Below, piece after piece: positions 47,941 to 64,000 of a stretch of DNA of 64,000 nt. The translations under genes and the position numbers were made by a program. Numbering within the stretch: position 1 is the stretch's first letter; every line of letters begins with the position of its first letter. This DNA comes from Gadus chalcogrammus (taxonomy: Eukaryota; Chordata; Actinopteri; Gadiformes; Gadidae), in contig NC_079417.1 in assembly GCF_026213295.1 (NCBI RefSeq), forward strand, positions 3,386,143 through 3,450,142. The letters are read 5' to 3'. Under the pieces are notes generated by a model. That model was given only the letters and a program-made list of their open reading frames with translations. It did not search any database and was not told the DNA's origin.

Positions 47941-49381
47941 CATGCATGCGTGGGTGTGTTGGTGTGTGTGTGCGTGATTGTGTGGGTGTGCACGGAGGAA
48001 AGCTTCTCCCACTGACGTAAGCGAGCTAAACTGGGGGCTGAGTTTCTCGGTCATACATCAGAGTCAGAGGAGCTGGCGCCCCGGGCAGGATGTGGCTGAG
48101 AGGAGGAAGGGGAGAGGGAAATGAGTTTGGACGCGATCGAGACACTGACTCTCCTGGTTCATCACAGAGAGCACAGAGTACGGAGACGCAGGGTCGGAGA
48201 GGGGGCGGTGTGCGCTCCTTGATGAACATGAAACCTTGTCCCCAGAGGCAAGTTGCTACCAGTACCACTGGATTGCATCCATTCAAAGTGCTTCATGTCC
48301 TCATGGATGAAATCAACACCTACAAAGACAAGGCGTTACACCCCGGGGTTCTGATTAAAATATTGAAATCTTTCCATCCCTTGTTTAAATAATGTAGCGT
48401 TAAACGTACGTAGGTAGTTCGTACATTTAACCAAACCTAGTCCCAGGATCATGTCCAGCTGACCATCCCCAAAGTGTGTACAGAGGGCAGGAATGAAGCT
48501 AAATACAGATTCCTTGCAACTGGAATACATTGAAATGGGACTGCCGAGCCGTGTGGCAAATGAGCACATCCTCAATGTCCAATGATGATGTGAGATCCGT
48601 GGACATTTGTATTTATTGGGCAAATTGAATTGTTGATTGTCGTCTGTGGGAAACGTCATGTTGCTGCTTCCTGACTTGGCCAGGGCACAAATGTCAAAGA
48701 GCTGTCATTATTACTATTATTATATTGTGTTCCTTTGTGATTAGATCTGAGTGATTCAATAAACATCTGATGAAGTGCTGGGTGAATTACAGAGCTGTGC
48801 ACCATTATTTAATTTTTATGAATAAGGTTAATTATTATCGAAAGGTTTTACATCAAGCCTTGATTGTATAAGTGAATGTGGAAATGGGACTTGATGAACA
48901 ATCAAGATTACAGAAAGAGAATCACATATAATCCTACCCTCACAATAACCACTTCATAATAGATAAAAAACTGTCAAACGTGACCTCGAACTGTTTCAAT
49001 ATTGTACGATTTGTGATGCTCTGCTGACAAATTACTTTCGGACTTTTCTGTCAAATTTGTTATTTACTGCTGTCAGTGTGTCTAACCCAAATGCAATAAA
49101 ATAATTCAATAAATAACACACAACAATAGCTTAGAAAAATGCTCATTCCGGCTTGCTGATCAGGCGTCTTTGCTGTCTGGATATCACTCTTTTCAGCCTT
49201 TCAGGACAGGCCTACCTCCGATAAGCGAACCCACTGCCAGAATGTTGGTTCACTGGCATTCACTTTGATTACGCTGAAGCAATGTTTTTCTAGAGCCATA
49301 GCTCTACAGAGATGGTAACAGGACTGCTGTGTTTTCAGGGATCTGGGATCAGTATCCCCTCCTTCCCTGAGCAACTTTCCT

Positions 49382-49521
<140 letters not shown>

Positions 49522-51935
49522 ACTTTACATCCCATTCCTGTTCTTCCCTGCAACTTCCAATTTCCACAACGACAAACTGCCCGCCGTGATCATTCCCTTT
49601 CAGCGGGTCACAGAACACGATAACATTTCCCTGGCCAGACCTTCAGATGACAAACTGCACGGCAAAGTGTATAAGACAATAAGGTTGGGGGTGGAGGGGT
49701 GCTTGGGGGGTGGGGGAGTGTAAGATCTGGCTTGTCCTGACCTGTTCAAGGGTGCCCCTCTTGAGAGATTGTTGTGCATGATATAAATCCTCATCCACAG
49801 ATTCAAGCAGATTCAGGATTCAATCTTCACACCTCCTCCGTTTCCTCGTGCCCGGCCGCGGAGCTGTCTCGTATGCTTTCTGCACCTTCCGTCATTGGTT
49901 TTCCTCGAACTGTCGTTCAAAGGGGGCAGGTTACCGTGGTGCCCATGACGTTTCACATGGGCAGCTGCTCCAGGCTGTTTGTGGGGGGGGGGGGTCATTG
50001 ATCTCTTCCAGGGAAGGGCCCACAGAAACAAAACAACACGCAGTATCGCCGAGTCTGATGATTCGTTGAGGCTGGTGCTTCAGGGTCCGAATGAATCACT
50101 CATAAGATTAGCCGCCGTTCTTTATATTGCATCGGTTTCAAAATCGTCCTTTTATTTTTGTTACATTTGATGATCCGCAGAACTTGTATTCCTCTTGGTT
50201 TGGGAGAACAGCCATTCAGAACGGTTGTGTCCCTTCACTGAACAAGCATTTAGGAAACCTTATCTTTGTGCATGTTACTAAGATGTCTACTTTTGTCACC
50301 TCTCGTTGACACATAAAAACGCTTGCGATGTTCGGCATTGCTATGGCTGAAATGGGATGGCCTATGGCCTAGTAGTTGCCTGCTTTGTGTCTGGTTTTTG
50401 TCTCATTAGTACTGCATAATTTATAGCAGAGAAACCACATGAAAGCTACCGATTCTTTGCAACTAATTAAAATATACTTCAATTTACATTCATTGTGTGA
50501 AGCTGACCATCCTTTAGAAACATGGTTGGACCCTTATATATGATTCTAACACAAAATAAGGCAACAGTTAAAAAACAAGTGATTAAAATTTGACTAATGT
50601 GAAAAGATGACAAGCAAATATCAAACCATATCCACCAACAGCAGTGATACGATTAACAAATAAACAAATCAAATAACAAGATGCTGATCTCCAGAGAAAT
50701 ATCTTCCCCACTTCACATGTAACTCATCCTCAACTTGGTTGAACTGAAGAGCCGGTTTGGTTACCGTGGTGATGAGCCCAGGGAGCGCTTAGTTATTGAA
50801 GGCATAAAAAAAGATTAATGAAGTCAGAGATGGACGCGCACCAGTCACATAAGACAAAGAAAAAATAAGTAGGCCTACACGGAGAAACCGAGTGGACACG
50901 GCCATCCCAGATTCAAGCTCTAATGAAGACAGCGTTAATAGTGTGTGCTCGGCTTGATAAAGGCTGGCTAGAGAACACTAACAACGTTTCTTCTTGGTTG
51001 TAAGAGACACATTTTTAGGGAACAAATATTTTATATATTCTCCTTTGGCACAAGAGACTTTTATCTCTTTGACATTTGCATTTTGGCACTGAAGCAATTT
51101 ACATTTTTATAGCATAATGAACATGGAAGTCATTTACATTTTTTGCGGTTCACCCGCAGATTGCCTCAAGAGAATCTTGTGCGGAGGAGGTGCCAGTGGA
51201 AACGGCTGGGAGTGTTGGGGTGAACGTAGGATGTCTGGAGAGGACAGGAAAGGGGCCTCACCCCGTAAAAGAGACCAGAGAAGGAGACGTATTCTAATGA
51301 CACTAAGTCATCAGCGCCTTTTCAGTCAGCTGGCCCCTCACATCAAATGGGCTCAGGCAGCACTGGAGTAAATCACATCATTATAGGGGGACTTAAAAAC
51401 TGCTTATGTAAGTGCCAGCGTTCGTATTCTCTGATGAAGATTGAACAGAATAGCTAATGGTTATTTATCCCCACATGAATCAGCTGATTATGTTCTTTCA
51501 ACTGACTATTCCCAATGATGAAAATGTGCTTTGTGAACGTGGGCTGCTTTACTTTCCTACTAGCGTTGTGTCAGGGGATTATAAGGGATTACGTTTAAAT
51601 ACGATTTGGGGATCCCCAAAACGTTTAGTAGGAAGGGAGGATAATATGGAAACCTCAGCTGGGAATATTCAGTGTGCATCTGTGTGTTCTGCTAACATCG
51701 GTAGGCCTATATCAGGAAGGCAGGTGTAAACAACGGACGTTCGGCAGCTCAGACTATCGCCCACTCGACAGCAGGGCAGTCGTGGCCTCTTGGTTAGGTT
51801 TCAGCTTGGGCTTGATTCCATTGACCTCAGCCTCGATAGATTTGTGAAAGCATAATTTAATTAATACAAAACAGGGACCAGAGTGACGCATGTAGGGGAG
51901 GAGGTTTGGGGCAGCAGGAGGTGCCACACAAGACC

Positions 51936-52067
<132 letters not shown>

Positions 52068-52899
52068 CACTACAACGGGTTTTATTAGAAGCTCTCAGGA
52101 AGAAAGGAACTGCAGCTGCGTCCCCGGATGTAATTGTGTTAAGAAACAACCATTTGATAATTGTGCCGACAAAAATGAGGGTTTGTGTGTGTGTGTGTGG
52201 GGGGGGGGCGGGGTGGGGGCACTAAGCTAACAAAGTAGTTTAGTAGTTACGTTAAAGCTCTTGTAATCCTGATGGTTGATTATTGATGCATTCCCCCCCC
52301 CCCCCAAACACACACACATACACTCTCACACACGTGTGCGCACATGCGCACGCACAAACACACTCACCCACTCAGACAAACGAGCACAAACACGCACACT
52401 CACACACACACACACACACACAGCCTGAGGTGACATTTACAAAAACCACAGAATTAAGACTTAATATCTCATTACGCAATATAGTAAAGCTGCGGGTAAC
52501 AATTATGGACCATATCTTGGGAAACTGAAAGTGCTGATACCGCAATAAGACCTTCTATTAGTTTACAGATATCTATTCAACCCAAAATGACCTCAAGCAA
52601 AAGAAGACGAGTGAAATGGCAATTTGTTGGAATAGGAGTCGTGTAATGTTAAACACCTCAATGTTAAGAGATTATGAACACCGTGGCACAGTTTTAGACA
52701 AATTATTGACATTGAAAAACATGTTTTTTAATAATAAAATGTACCAGCCTAATCCTTATTAATTTTTGGGGGGGTTATTGTCAATCATTACAATTTTCCG
52801 CATAATGCACATTACAATACGCTATCAAAGTATTTTAAAACGAGACTTGTAGTCCTCCTACTGCTTTAAATCTCATGTGGCTCAACTTGTATTGTTATT

Positions 52900-53450
52900 G
52901 CTCTGCATCCCCGAACAGGCAACGGGAGCCGCGCGCGCAGTTGGAAACGCGCGGCGTGTCCCCGCGCAGGTGGATCTTTCTCCCGCCACTCCTGACTGCA
53001 AGCTCTCGTGCTCAACGTTCACAGCACTGACGACACAAGGGTTTGAGCACGGGGGGGTCGCGCTTGGCGAGGACAACCCGAAATATGCCTTACATCTTCC
53101 CGCCCTACAACACGAGACGATTGAGAAGAAGATGTCATCAAGGTAGCCTACTTCAAGCACTGAGCCCCCCAAAAGCACAGGAGGAGTAGAAACCTGAGTG
53201 ACTTTACTATTTCTAGTGGTCGGGTGCCGGTGTGTGCACAGCTCTCCCACCAGGACTACAGTAGGACCCAGTCCGCTACCTATATTTCGTGTGATCTGGT
53301 GGCGGTCTACGGCTCTCCAGCGGGACTACAGTACGACTACGGATCTGGTTCCCCATCCCCACCGGAGAGGATAACCAGGGCGGCGCTCGGCTAGAACACG
53401 TCCCCGGCTGCCCAGAACACCATGCACCGGGCAGAGACGCGCCCAATGCC
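52900..53450 (+). promoter_or_regulatory. TMEM158 probable promoter and 5' UTR
   Basis: GC-rich, CpG-containing block (GCCGCGCGCGCAG and CGCGCGGCGTG near 52927-52960) just upstream of TMEM158 in AT-rich surroundings. No TATA box is evident. The transcription start is not determined. Confidence 0.4.
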
Positions 53451-54161
53451 ATGCTGAACCTCTCGCCGCCGACCCTTCTGCGGGCATTGACCGCCGTGGC
53501 CGGGCTGCTCCAGCTATGCCACGGCTGGAGCGACGAAGACCTGCTCCTGCCGCCCGTCAACTCGACCAACAGGTTCCTGGCCAACCTGGAGGTCGACGTT
53601 CACTACTCCAAGAGATCCGCGGTGGAGGACAGCGAAGCCTCGTCGTCGGACGGCTCCCTCCAGACCCCGTCTCAATGCAACGTGAGCGTCCAGCGGCTCC
53701 TGCCCACCTCGCTGGTGGCTCGCTGGGACAGCAACTTCGGGTTCCAGTGCGACGTGTTCATATACACCACAAACAACCACGGAAGGGCTTTTTTCTCGGC
53801 TTCCTTCAACAGGGCCATGTCGCCGGTGGTGATCGAGCACCTCGGCGTAACCGGTGGGCAGCAGGAGCTGAGGCTGTGCGTGGGCTGCGCTCTCTCCCGG
53901 TACAGGAGGTTCGGTCAGGGGAGGTCGAGGGGCCAGCAGGGGACTGGGGACTCGATCAATTTCTGCTGCGTGGATTTTAGCCTGGATGAACTCAAGGGGG
54001 ACAAAAGTTGGAGGCTCAACCGAAAGCCCATCGAGTCGACGCTGGTGGCGTGCTTTATGACCCTGGTCATCATTGTGTGGAGCGTTGCTGCTCTCATATG
54101 GCCAGTGCCCATCATTGCAGGGTTTTTGCCCAATGGGATGGAGCAGAGACGACCGAGATAA
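53451..54161 (+). CDS. tmem158: TMEM158: Ras-induced senescence membrane protein (RIS1)
   Basis: Single-exon gene for a membrane glycoprotein, known in mammals as upregulated in Ras-induced senescence and as a binding protein for the peptide BINP; its mechanism is unclear. The 236-aa product starts MLNLSPPTLLRALTAVAGLL, a signal peptide ending near CHG (residues about 23-25). The ectodomain has NST and NVS sequons and repeated Cys (CNVSV, FQCDVF, LCVGCAL, NFCCVDF). One hydrophobic segment or hairpin at about 198-226 (STLVACFMTLVIIVWSVAAL) is followed by IAGFLPNGMEQRRPR and a stop. The GFLPNGMEQRR block is diagnostic as I recall the human protein. Human TMEM158 is about 300 aa, with extra N-terminal sequence and an Ala/Thr-rich tail that is absent here. 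The start has a purine at -3. AATAAA at 54701-54706 is a plausible poly(A) signal. Confidence 0.92.
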   Translation: MLNLSPPTLLRALTAVAGLLQLCHGWSDEDLLLPPVNSTNRFLANLEVDVHYSKRSAVEDSEASSSDGSLQTPSQCNVSVQRLLPTSLVARWDSNFGFQCDVFIYTTNNHGRAFFSASFNRAMSPVVIEHLGVTGGQQELRLCVGCALSRYRRFGQGRSRGQQGTGDSINFCCVDFSLDELKGDKSWRLNRKPIESTLVACFMTLVIIVWSVAALIWPVPIIAGFLPNGMEQRRPR

Positions 54162-54700
54162 TTCAAGTTTTCTTTTTCTTCTTTTTTCTTCTGGATAAAA
54201 AGCCTGTGCTGCCTATACTGTTTGTAGCCATTCCAGCGGAGGTTTGTAATACGTTAAGCCAACTGGGGTTTGGTTTAGATTTAGCCGCTAGACCTCAAGG
54301 TGAGCTCCTGTAATAATGGAGCATTGTCTATTGCCTAGGTGTGTTTGTTTTTAACCCGTGTAGGCCTTTTTGTAGGTCAGCGTAACCGTGCTAACTTTTA
54401 TCCTAAAACTCTGTATAGTTTTGGAACTTTATAGATTATTTTACTTTTAGGCTTATATTTAGGGATAGGATTTTTACATAGAAAATGTTCTTTAAACTGT
54501 GCTGTCATATGATATAACTTATTTAGTCGACTTTAAAATACACATGTAAGGTTTAAAAGTATATTCTTAACATATTCTCAGAATATAAAAGGTTTCTAAA
54601 GATAGAGATGATGCCAACATTTATATTGTCCGATTTATAATATCAAGTTCAACTTAAGAAAAGTGATCAGTTGTATTTATGTTACGATTACTATAATGAA

Positions 54701-54706
54701 AATAAA
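54701..54706 (+). promoter_or_regulatory. Candidate poly(A) signal of TMEM158
   Basis: AATAAA, 540 nt after the stop codon and just before a (GT)n tract. Confidence 0.5.
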
Positions 54707-54766
54707 ACGATATAATATTTACAATATCTTCTCAGTTTCATACTCTTATTTCCAAATTAAAATGCA

Positions 54767-54920
<154 letters not shown>

Positions 54921-55239
54921 ATAGTATCTAGTAATAACGCTATAAAGAGTAATAATTGCATTTTAAGACAGCAAGGAAGTCTTAGTTATTTGCATGGAAC
55001 ACATGGCTTTCATTGCGGCCTACTGGTCGGTTTTTGTTAGAAATGTCTCCAATCCATTCATTCATTTGGAGGCACTTATTGGACTAAGCGTGGAAAGTTT
55101 TCGTAAAACATTTTTGATACAAAGAAATTAGTTGCTAAAGACAGATTTAAATGGCGGTAGCCTACTACTACTTTATACACATTCGTATATGAATAGGCCT
55201 GTTCTGAACTTAGAGACGGCAGGCTACCAAGGGATGGTA

Positions 55240-55434
55240 TGGAGCGTGAAACGGGGCCTGGTGCCCCGCCTTACCTGGAAGAGGTGTGGTGTCTAACTAC
55301 AGGAAGTAGGCAGGCAGTTGGCGAATAATCAACAGCGCGTGGCCATCATTTTCGTCGCTATGAATTTTCTTCCATCATGAAATACAACCGCAACTTTCCA
55401 GGGGCTTCGACTTACCACCACCTGTTGTTCGACC
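55240..55434 (+). promoter_or_regulatory. CDCP1 5' UTR/promoter region
   Basis: The 200 bp before the CDCP1 start. The start context is GACCATGG (A at -3, G at +4). No distinct promoter motif is identified. Confidence 0.35.
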
Positions 55435-62010
<6,576 letters not shown>

Positions 62011-62479
62011 CTGAAGAGGGAGACCGGTCACCTTGTTTTTTCCGTTATGTGGAGGACACATTCCCTGGAGTGGATGTGAGAACCCACGCTAACGCAGCGC
62101 CTTATGAAGAGGCCGTCCACCTCTTTTCGTCGCTTTAGTCCCACCGAAGCCACAGAGGATGGGAATAGGATGAACTTGGTCCAAGCCCTCTTGGACCAAT
62201 TCATACCTGGGAGGAATGCCTCGGTGCGAAGATGCTCACTGTGATAGTGATATGGTCAACGGACCTGAGACATGGAGAGCTAACACACTCGTGTGTTTGG
62301 CAGAATTTGGAATATTTGCGTTTTCGACTATTTATATTTGTGTTATGTGGTACTCTATGTGAGTATATTTCGTGTCAAACTGGATGAGGGATGTTACAAC
62401 ACTCAATATGTATATATTGTGTTCTGTGTCTCTGTTTTGCCTGAGTAATGAAATGCGGATTTCATAATGACAAATTAAT

Positions 62480-62485
62480 AATAAA
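62480..62485 (+). promoter_or_regulatory. Candidate poly(A) signal of CDCP1
   Basis: AATAAA about 470 nt after the CDCP1 stop. Confidence 0.55.
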
Positions 62486-63246
62486 TCAATCTTTGTATGA
62501 TTTCTTTCAACTAACCAATTTGTGATCATCTTTTTAATTATTGTCATATTCATTCATCACCATGATTGGCCCCTTTTTGGTCCCAGCCAGGCCATTAATA
62601 AATAGGTGAGCATCCTGTGAGAATCAGTCAAAATGTCCAACGATAACTTTACAGCCAGGGACAGAGAGAGAACGCTGTATGCCTTTGGTTTTCCATAGTG
62701 TGGAAAGGTCCATTTTCGCGCATGAGAACTTCAGTATTTGCATAATCCCACCCTGCTGTCATGGTTATTTTTCTCCTAATGCAAATATCGGATAACTGAC
62801 ATTGTGGGATTTGTATTCAATGTAGAATTTGTGCCAAACAATTAATCACTGACTCAAATCACCTTGTGGATGTATAAAGTGTACTCAGGTTGCAGGCACC
62901 AATCAGATGATAAGAAACATCCACGCAGGTCAGAGACACACGTAAGAGCTTCTTTTGTTTACTCAACTCACCGCAGTGGAAGACCGGAGAAGAACAGCAA
63001 CTAATCCTTTAAGTGCTTTGCATACAGTCACTGAGCTCCTATGACTGTTTGTGATCAAACCTTGCAGCCCCCAATTTCCTATAAAGAACCTCTTCGGACA
63101 ACCAAATTTTGCAACGGCAAGGGCAGAATTATCGTTCCGTTTTTTGGCTTATAAAAGATAAATGTAGTGTGCAATCAATGTTTCTTTAAAATGTATAACG
63201 CAAATGTATGATACATATAAATGGAGTCAACTGTAATGCTGATGTG

Positions 63247-63252
63247 TTTATT
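63247..63252 (-). promoter_or_regulatory. Candidate poly(A) signal of CLEC3B
   Basis: AATAAA on the minus strand, about 218 nt after the CLEC3B stop. Confidence 0.5.
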
Positions 63253-63469
63253 AGTAGGCTATATGACACAGTATCGCGGGACTTAAGACTACAGTTGTGA
63301 GGCAACAGGACAATGTTTTTAGCTTTCTCAGTCCTGCATTCCTGACAAGCTACGTCATTTAATTAGGTTTTAGAAATGAGTACAGGTGCAGGTTACAACT
63401 TCCTATGAATATCGGTTCACACTTAAACATGCTTCATGTTTTTCAAAAGGACAACAGGGGCAGTCCTCG

Positions 63470-63870
63470 TTAAACAATATTAAACTCACACACGGAGACT
63501 TTTTCAGCACGGCAGTTTTCGTCAAACCATTTCCCGTTGGCCGAGGTGGACATGATGGCACAGTTCTGGCCCCGCCCACCGTCCGGCTGCAGCGTGATGA
63601 CCGTCTCCCAATTCTTGAAGCGCACACCCTGCCCTGATTGGTCCACCCACTGGCCCTCGGTGATCATATCATTGATCCCTAACCAGACGTGCTCCTCTTG
63701 GCCGATGCTCCGGAGCACGTACTCATAGAGCCGGTCGTTTTCATCCCCGGTCACAGGGGTGCCCAGGCTGCCCCCCTTGGCGACGCAGTCTTCACTGGCT
63801 GCATGGTAGTTCTTCTTCACAGGATCCGCCAGGAAACACTTGCCCAGGACCTTTGTGCCTCGCAAGCAAA
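63470..63870 (-). CDS. clec3b: CLEC3B (tetranectin), last coding exon: C-type lectin domain
   Basis: Secreted trimeric C-type lectin-like protein that binds plasminogen kringle 4 and calcium. The visible exon is 63870-63470 on minus: acceptor AAAAG before TTTGCTTGCG, entry phase 1, stop TAA at 63472-63470. It encodes (V)CLRGTKVLGKCFLADP, then YHAASEDCVAKGGSLGTP, EHVWLGINDM, TEGQWVD, FKNWETVITLQPDGGRGQNC, KWFDENC and a terminal VCEFNIV. The six CRD cysteines, WLGIND and the QPD calcium-site triplet are present. Exon layout (the whole CRD in the last exon) and the ITLQPDGG..NCA block match tetranectin rather than other CTLs. The N-terminal trimerisation exons lie right of the window. The acceptor lacks a strong pyrimidine tract. 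Confidence 0.9.
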
Positions 63871-64000
63871 CTTTTGCGGGAGTGGTAGTAGTAGAACAAG
63901 TTAGAAGTCAGTTCTAGTATGTTACAACCCAAAGTGTCTTTCATACACTATATAGTTATATAACCCCTGGTCAATTTTTCAATAATAATAACTTAAATCT

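Larger units (their letters stand above)
62011..63469. other. CDCP1-CLEC3B convergent 3' region
   Basis: Contains the CDCP1 3' UTR with AATAAA at 62480-62485, the CLEC3B 3' UTR with AATAAA on the minus strand at 63252-63247, and about 750 bp of spacer between the two signals. No further gene is seen. Confidence 0.6.

Noticed and set aside
48090..48392. 100-aa plus-strand frame between LARS2 and TMEM158
   Set aside because: It has no domain, signal peptide or plausible splice context; the length is compatible with chance.
53516..53980. 154-aa second frame over TMEM158
   Set aside because: It is a GC-rich shadow of the true frame; no signal peptide or family match.

Overview
This window is vertebrate nuclear DNA from a teleost fish. 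Genes are split into small exons with GT/AG introns, the tRNA is a canonical eukaryotic tRNA-Arg, and the repeats are fish-type (L2, L1/Tx1 and RTE-like LINE pieces, hAT transposons and their MITEs). Very long (CA)n, (AG)n and poly(G/C) tracts occur every few kilobases. That density resembles cod-like fishes (Gadiformes), but the species is an inference.

Six protein genes can be rebuilt at exon level. From left to right: the 5' part of SLC6A20 (minus; exons 1-4, the rest lies left of the window); a complete LIMD1 (minus; 8 coding exons, 653 codons, pre-LIM region plus three LIM domains); LARS2 (minus; only the first two coding exons and the last one are visible, and a 100-N assembly gap lies between); TMEM158 (plus; single coding exon, 236 aa); a complete CDCP1 (plus; 9 coding exons, 822 aa, three CUB-type extracellular segments, one membrane span and a Src-type tyrosine tail); and the last exon of CLEC3B/tetranectin (minus). 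One tRNA-Arg(ACG) gene lies between SLC6A20 and LIMD1. From memory this is the gene set of human 3p21.31, CLEC3B-CDCP1-TMEM158-LARS2-LIMD1-(SACM1L)-SLC6A20. Here SACM1L is not seen between LIMD1 and SLC6A20, and SLC6A20 points the same way as LIMD1.

Layout: 1-2413 SLC6A20; 2.4-8.3 kb repeat-rich spacer with an L2 remnant and a local segmental duplication; 8.3-13.3 kb two dead hAT transposases inside near-matching terminal repeats; 13.7 kb tRNA; 14.0-14.5 kb L2 LINE fragment; 16.0-33.3 kb LIMD1 with microsatellite-filled introns; 33.9-34.3 kb a 38-bp minisatellite; 37.1-45.0 kb LARS2; 45.2 kb a hAT MITE with a perfect target duplication; 46-53 kb gene-poor spacer; 53.5-54.2 kb TMEM158; 55.4-62.0 kb CDCP1; 63.5-63.9 kb CLEC3B, tail-to-tail with CDCP1. 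The genes do not form an operon-like unit. They are a conserved neighbourhood of unrelated functions: amino/imino-acid transport, Hippo/hypoxia scaffolding, mitochondrial tRNA charging, a membrane glycoprotein, an adhesion/signalling receptor and a plasminogen-binding lectin.

I did not find a convincing undescribed system. The most unusual observations are structural. The end of LIMD1 exon 5 together with its splice donor has been amplified as a roughly 33-bp minisatellite of decoy donors. SLC6A20 intron 3 has a similar duplication that includes a donor site. There is also a perfect 43-nt palindrome in a dead transposase, very long microsatellites abutting splice sites, and an apparent loss of LARS2 middle exons next to the assembly gap.
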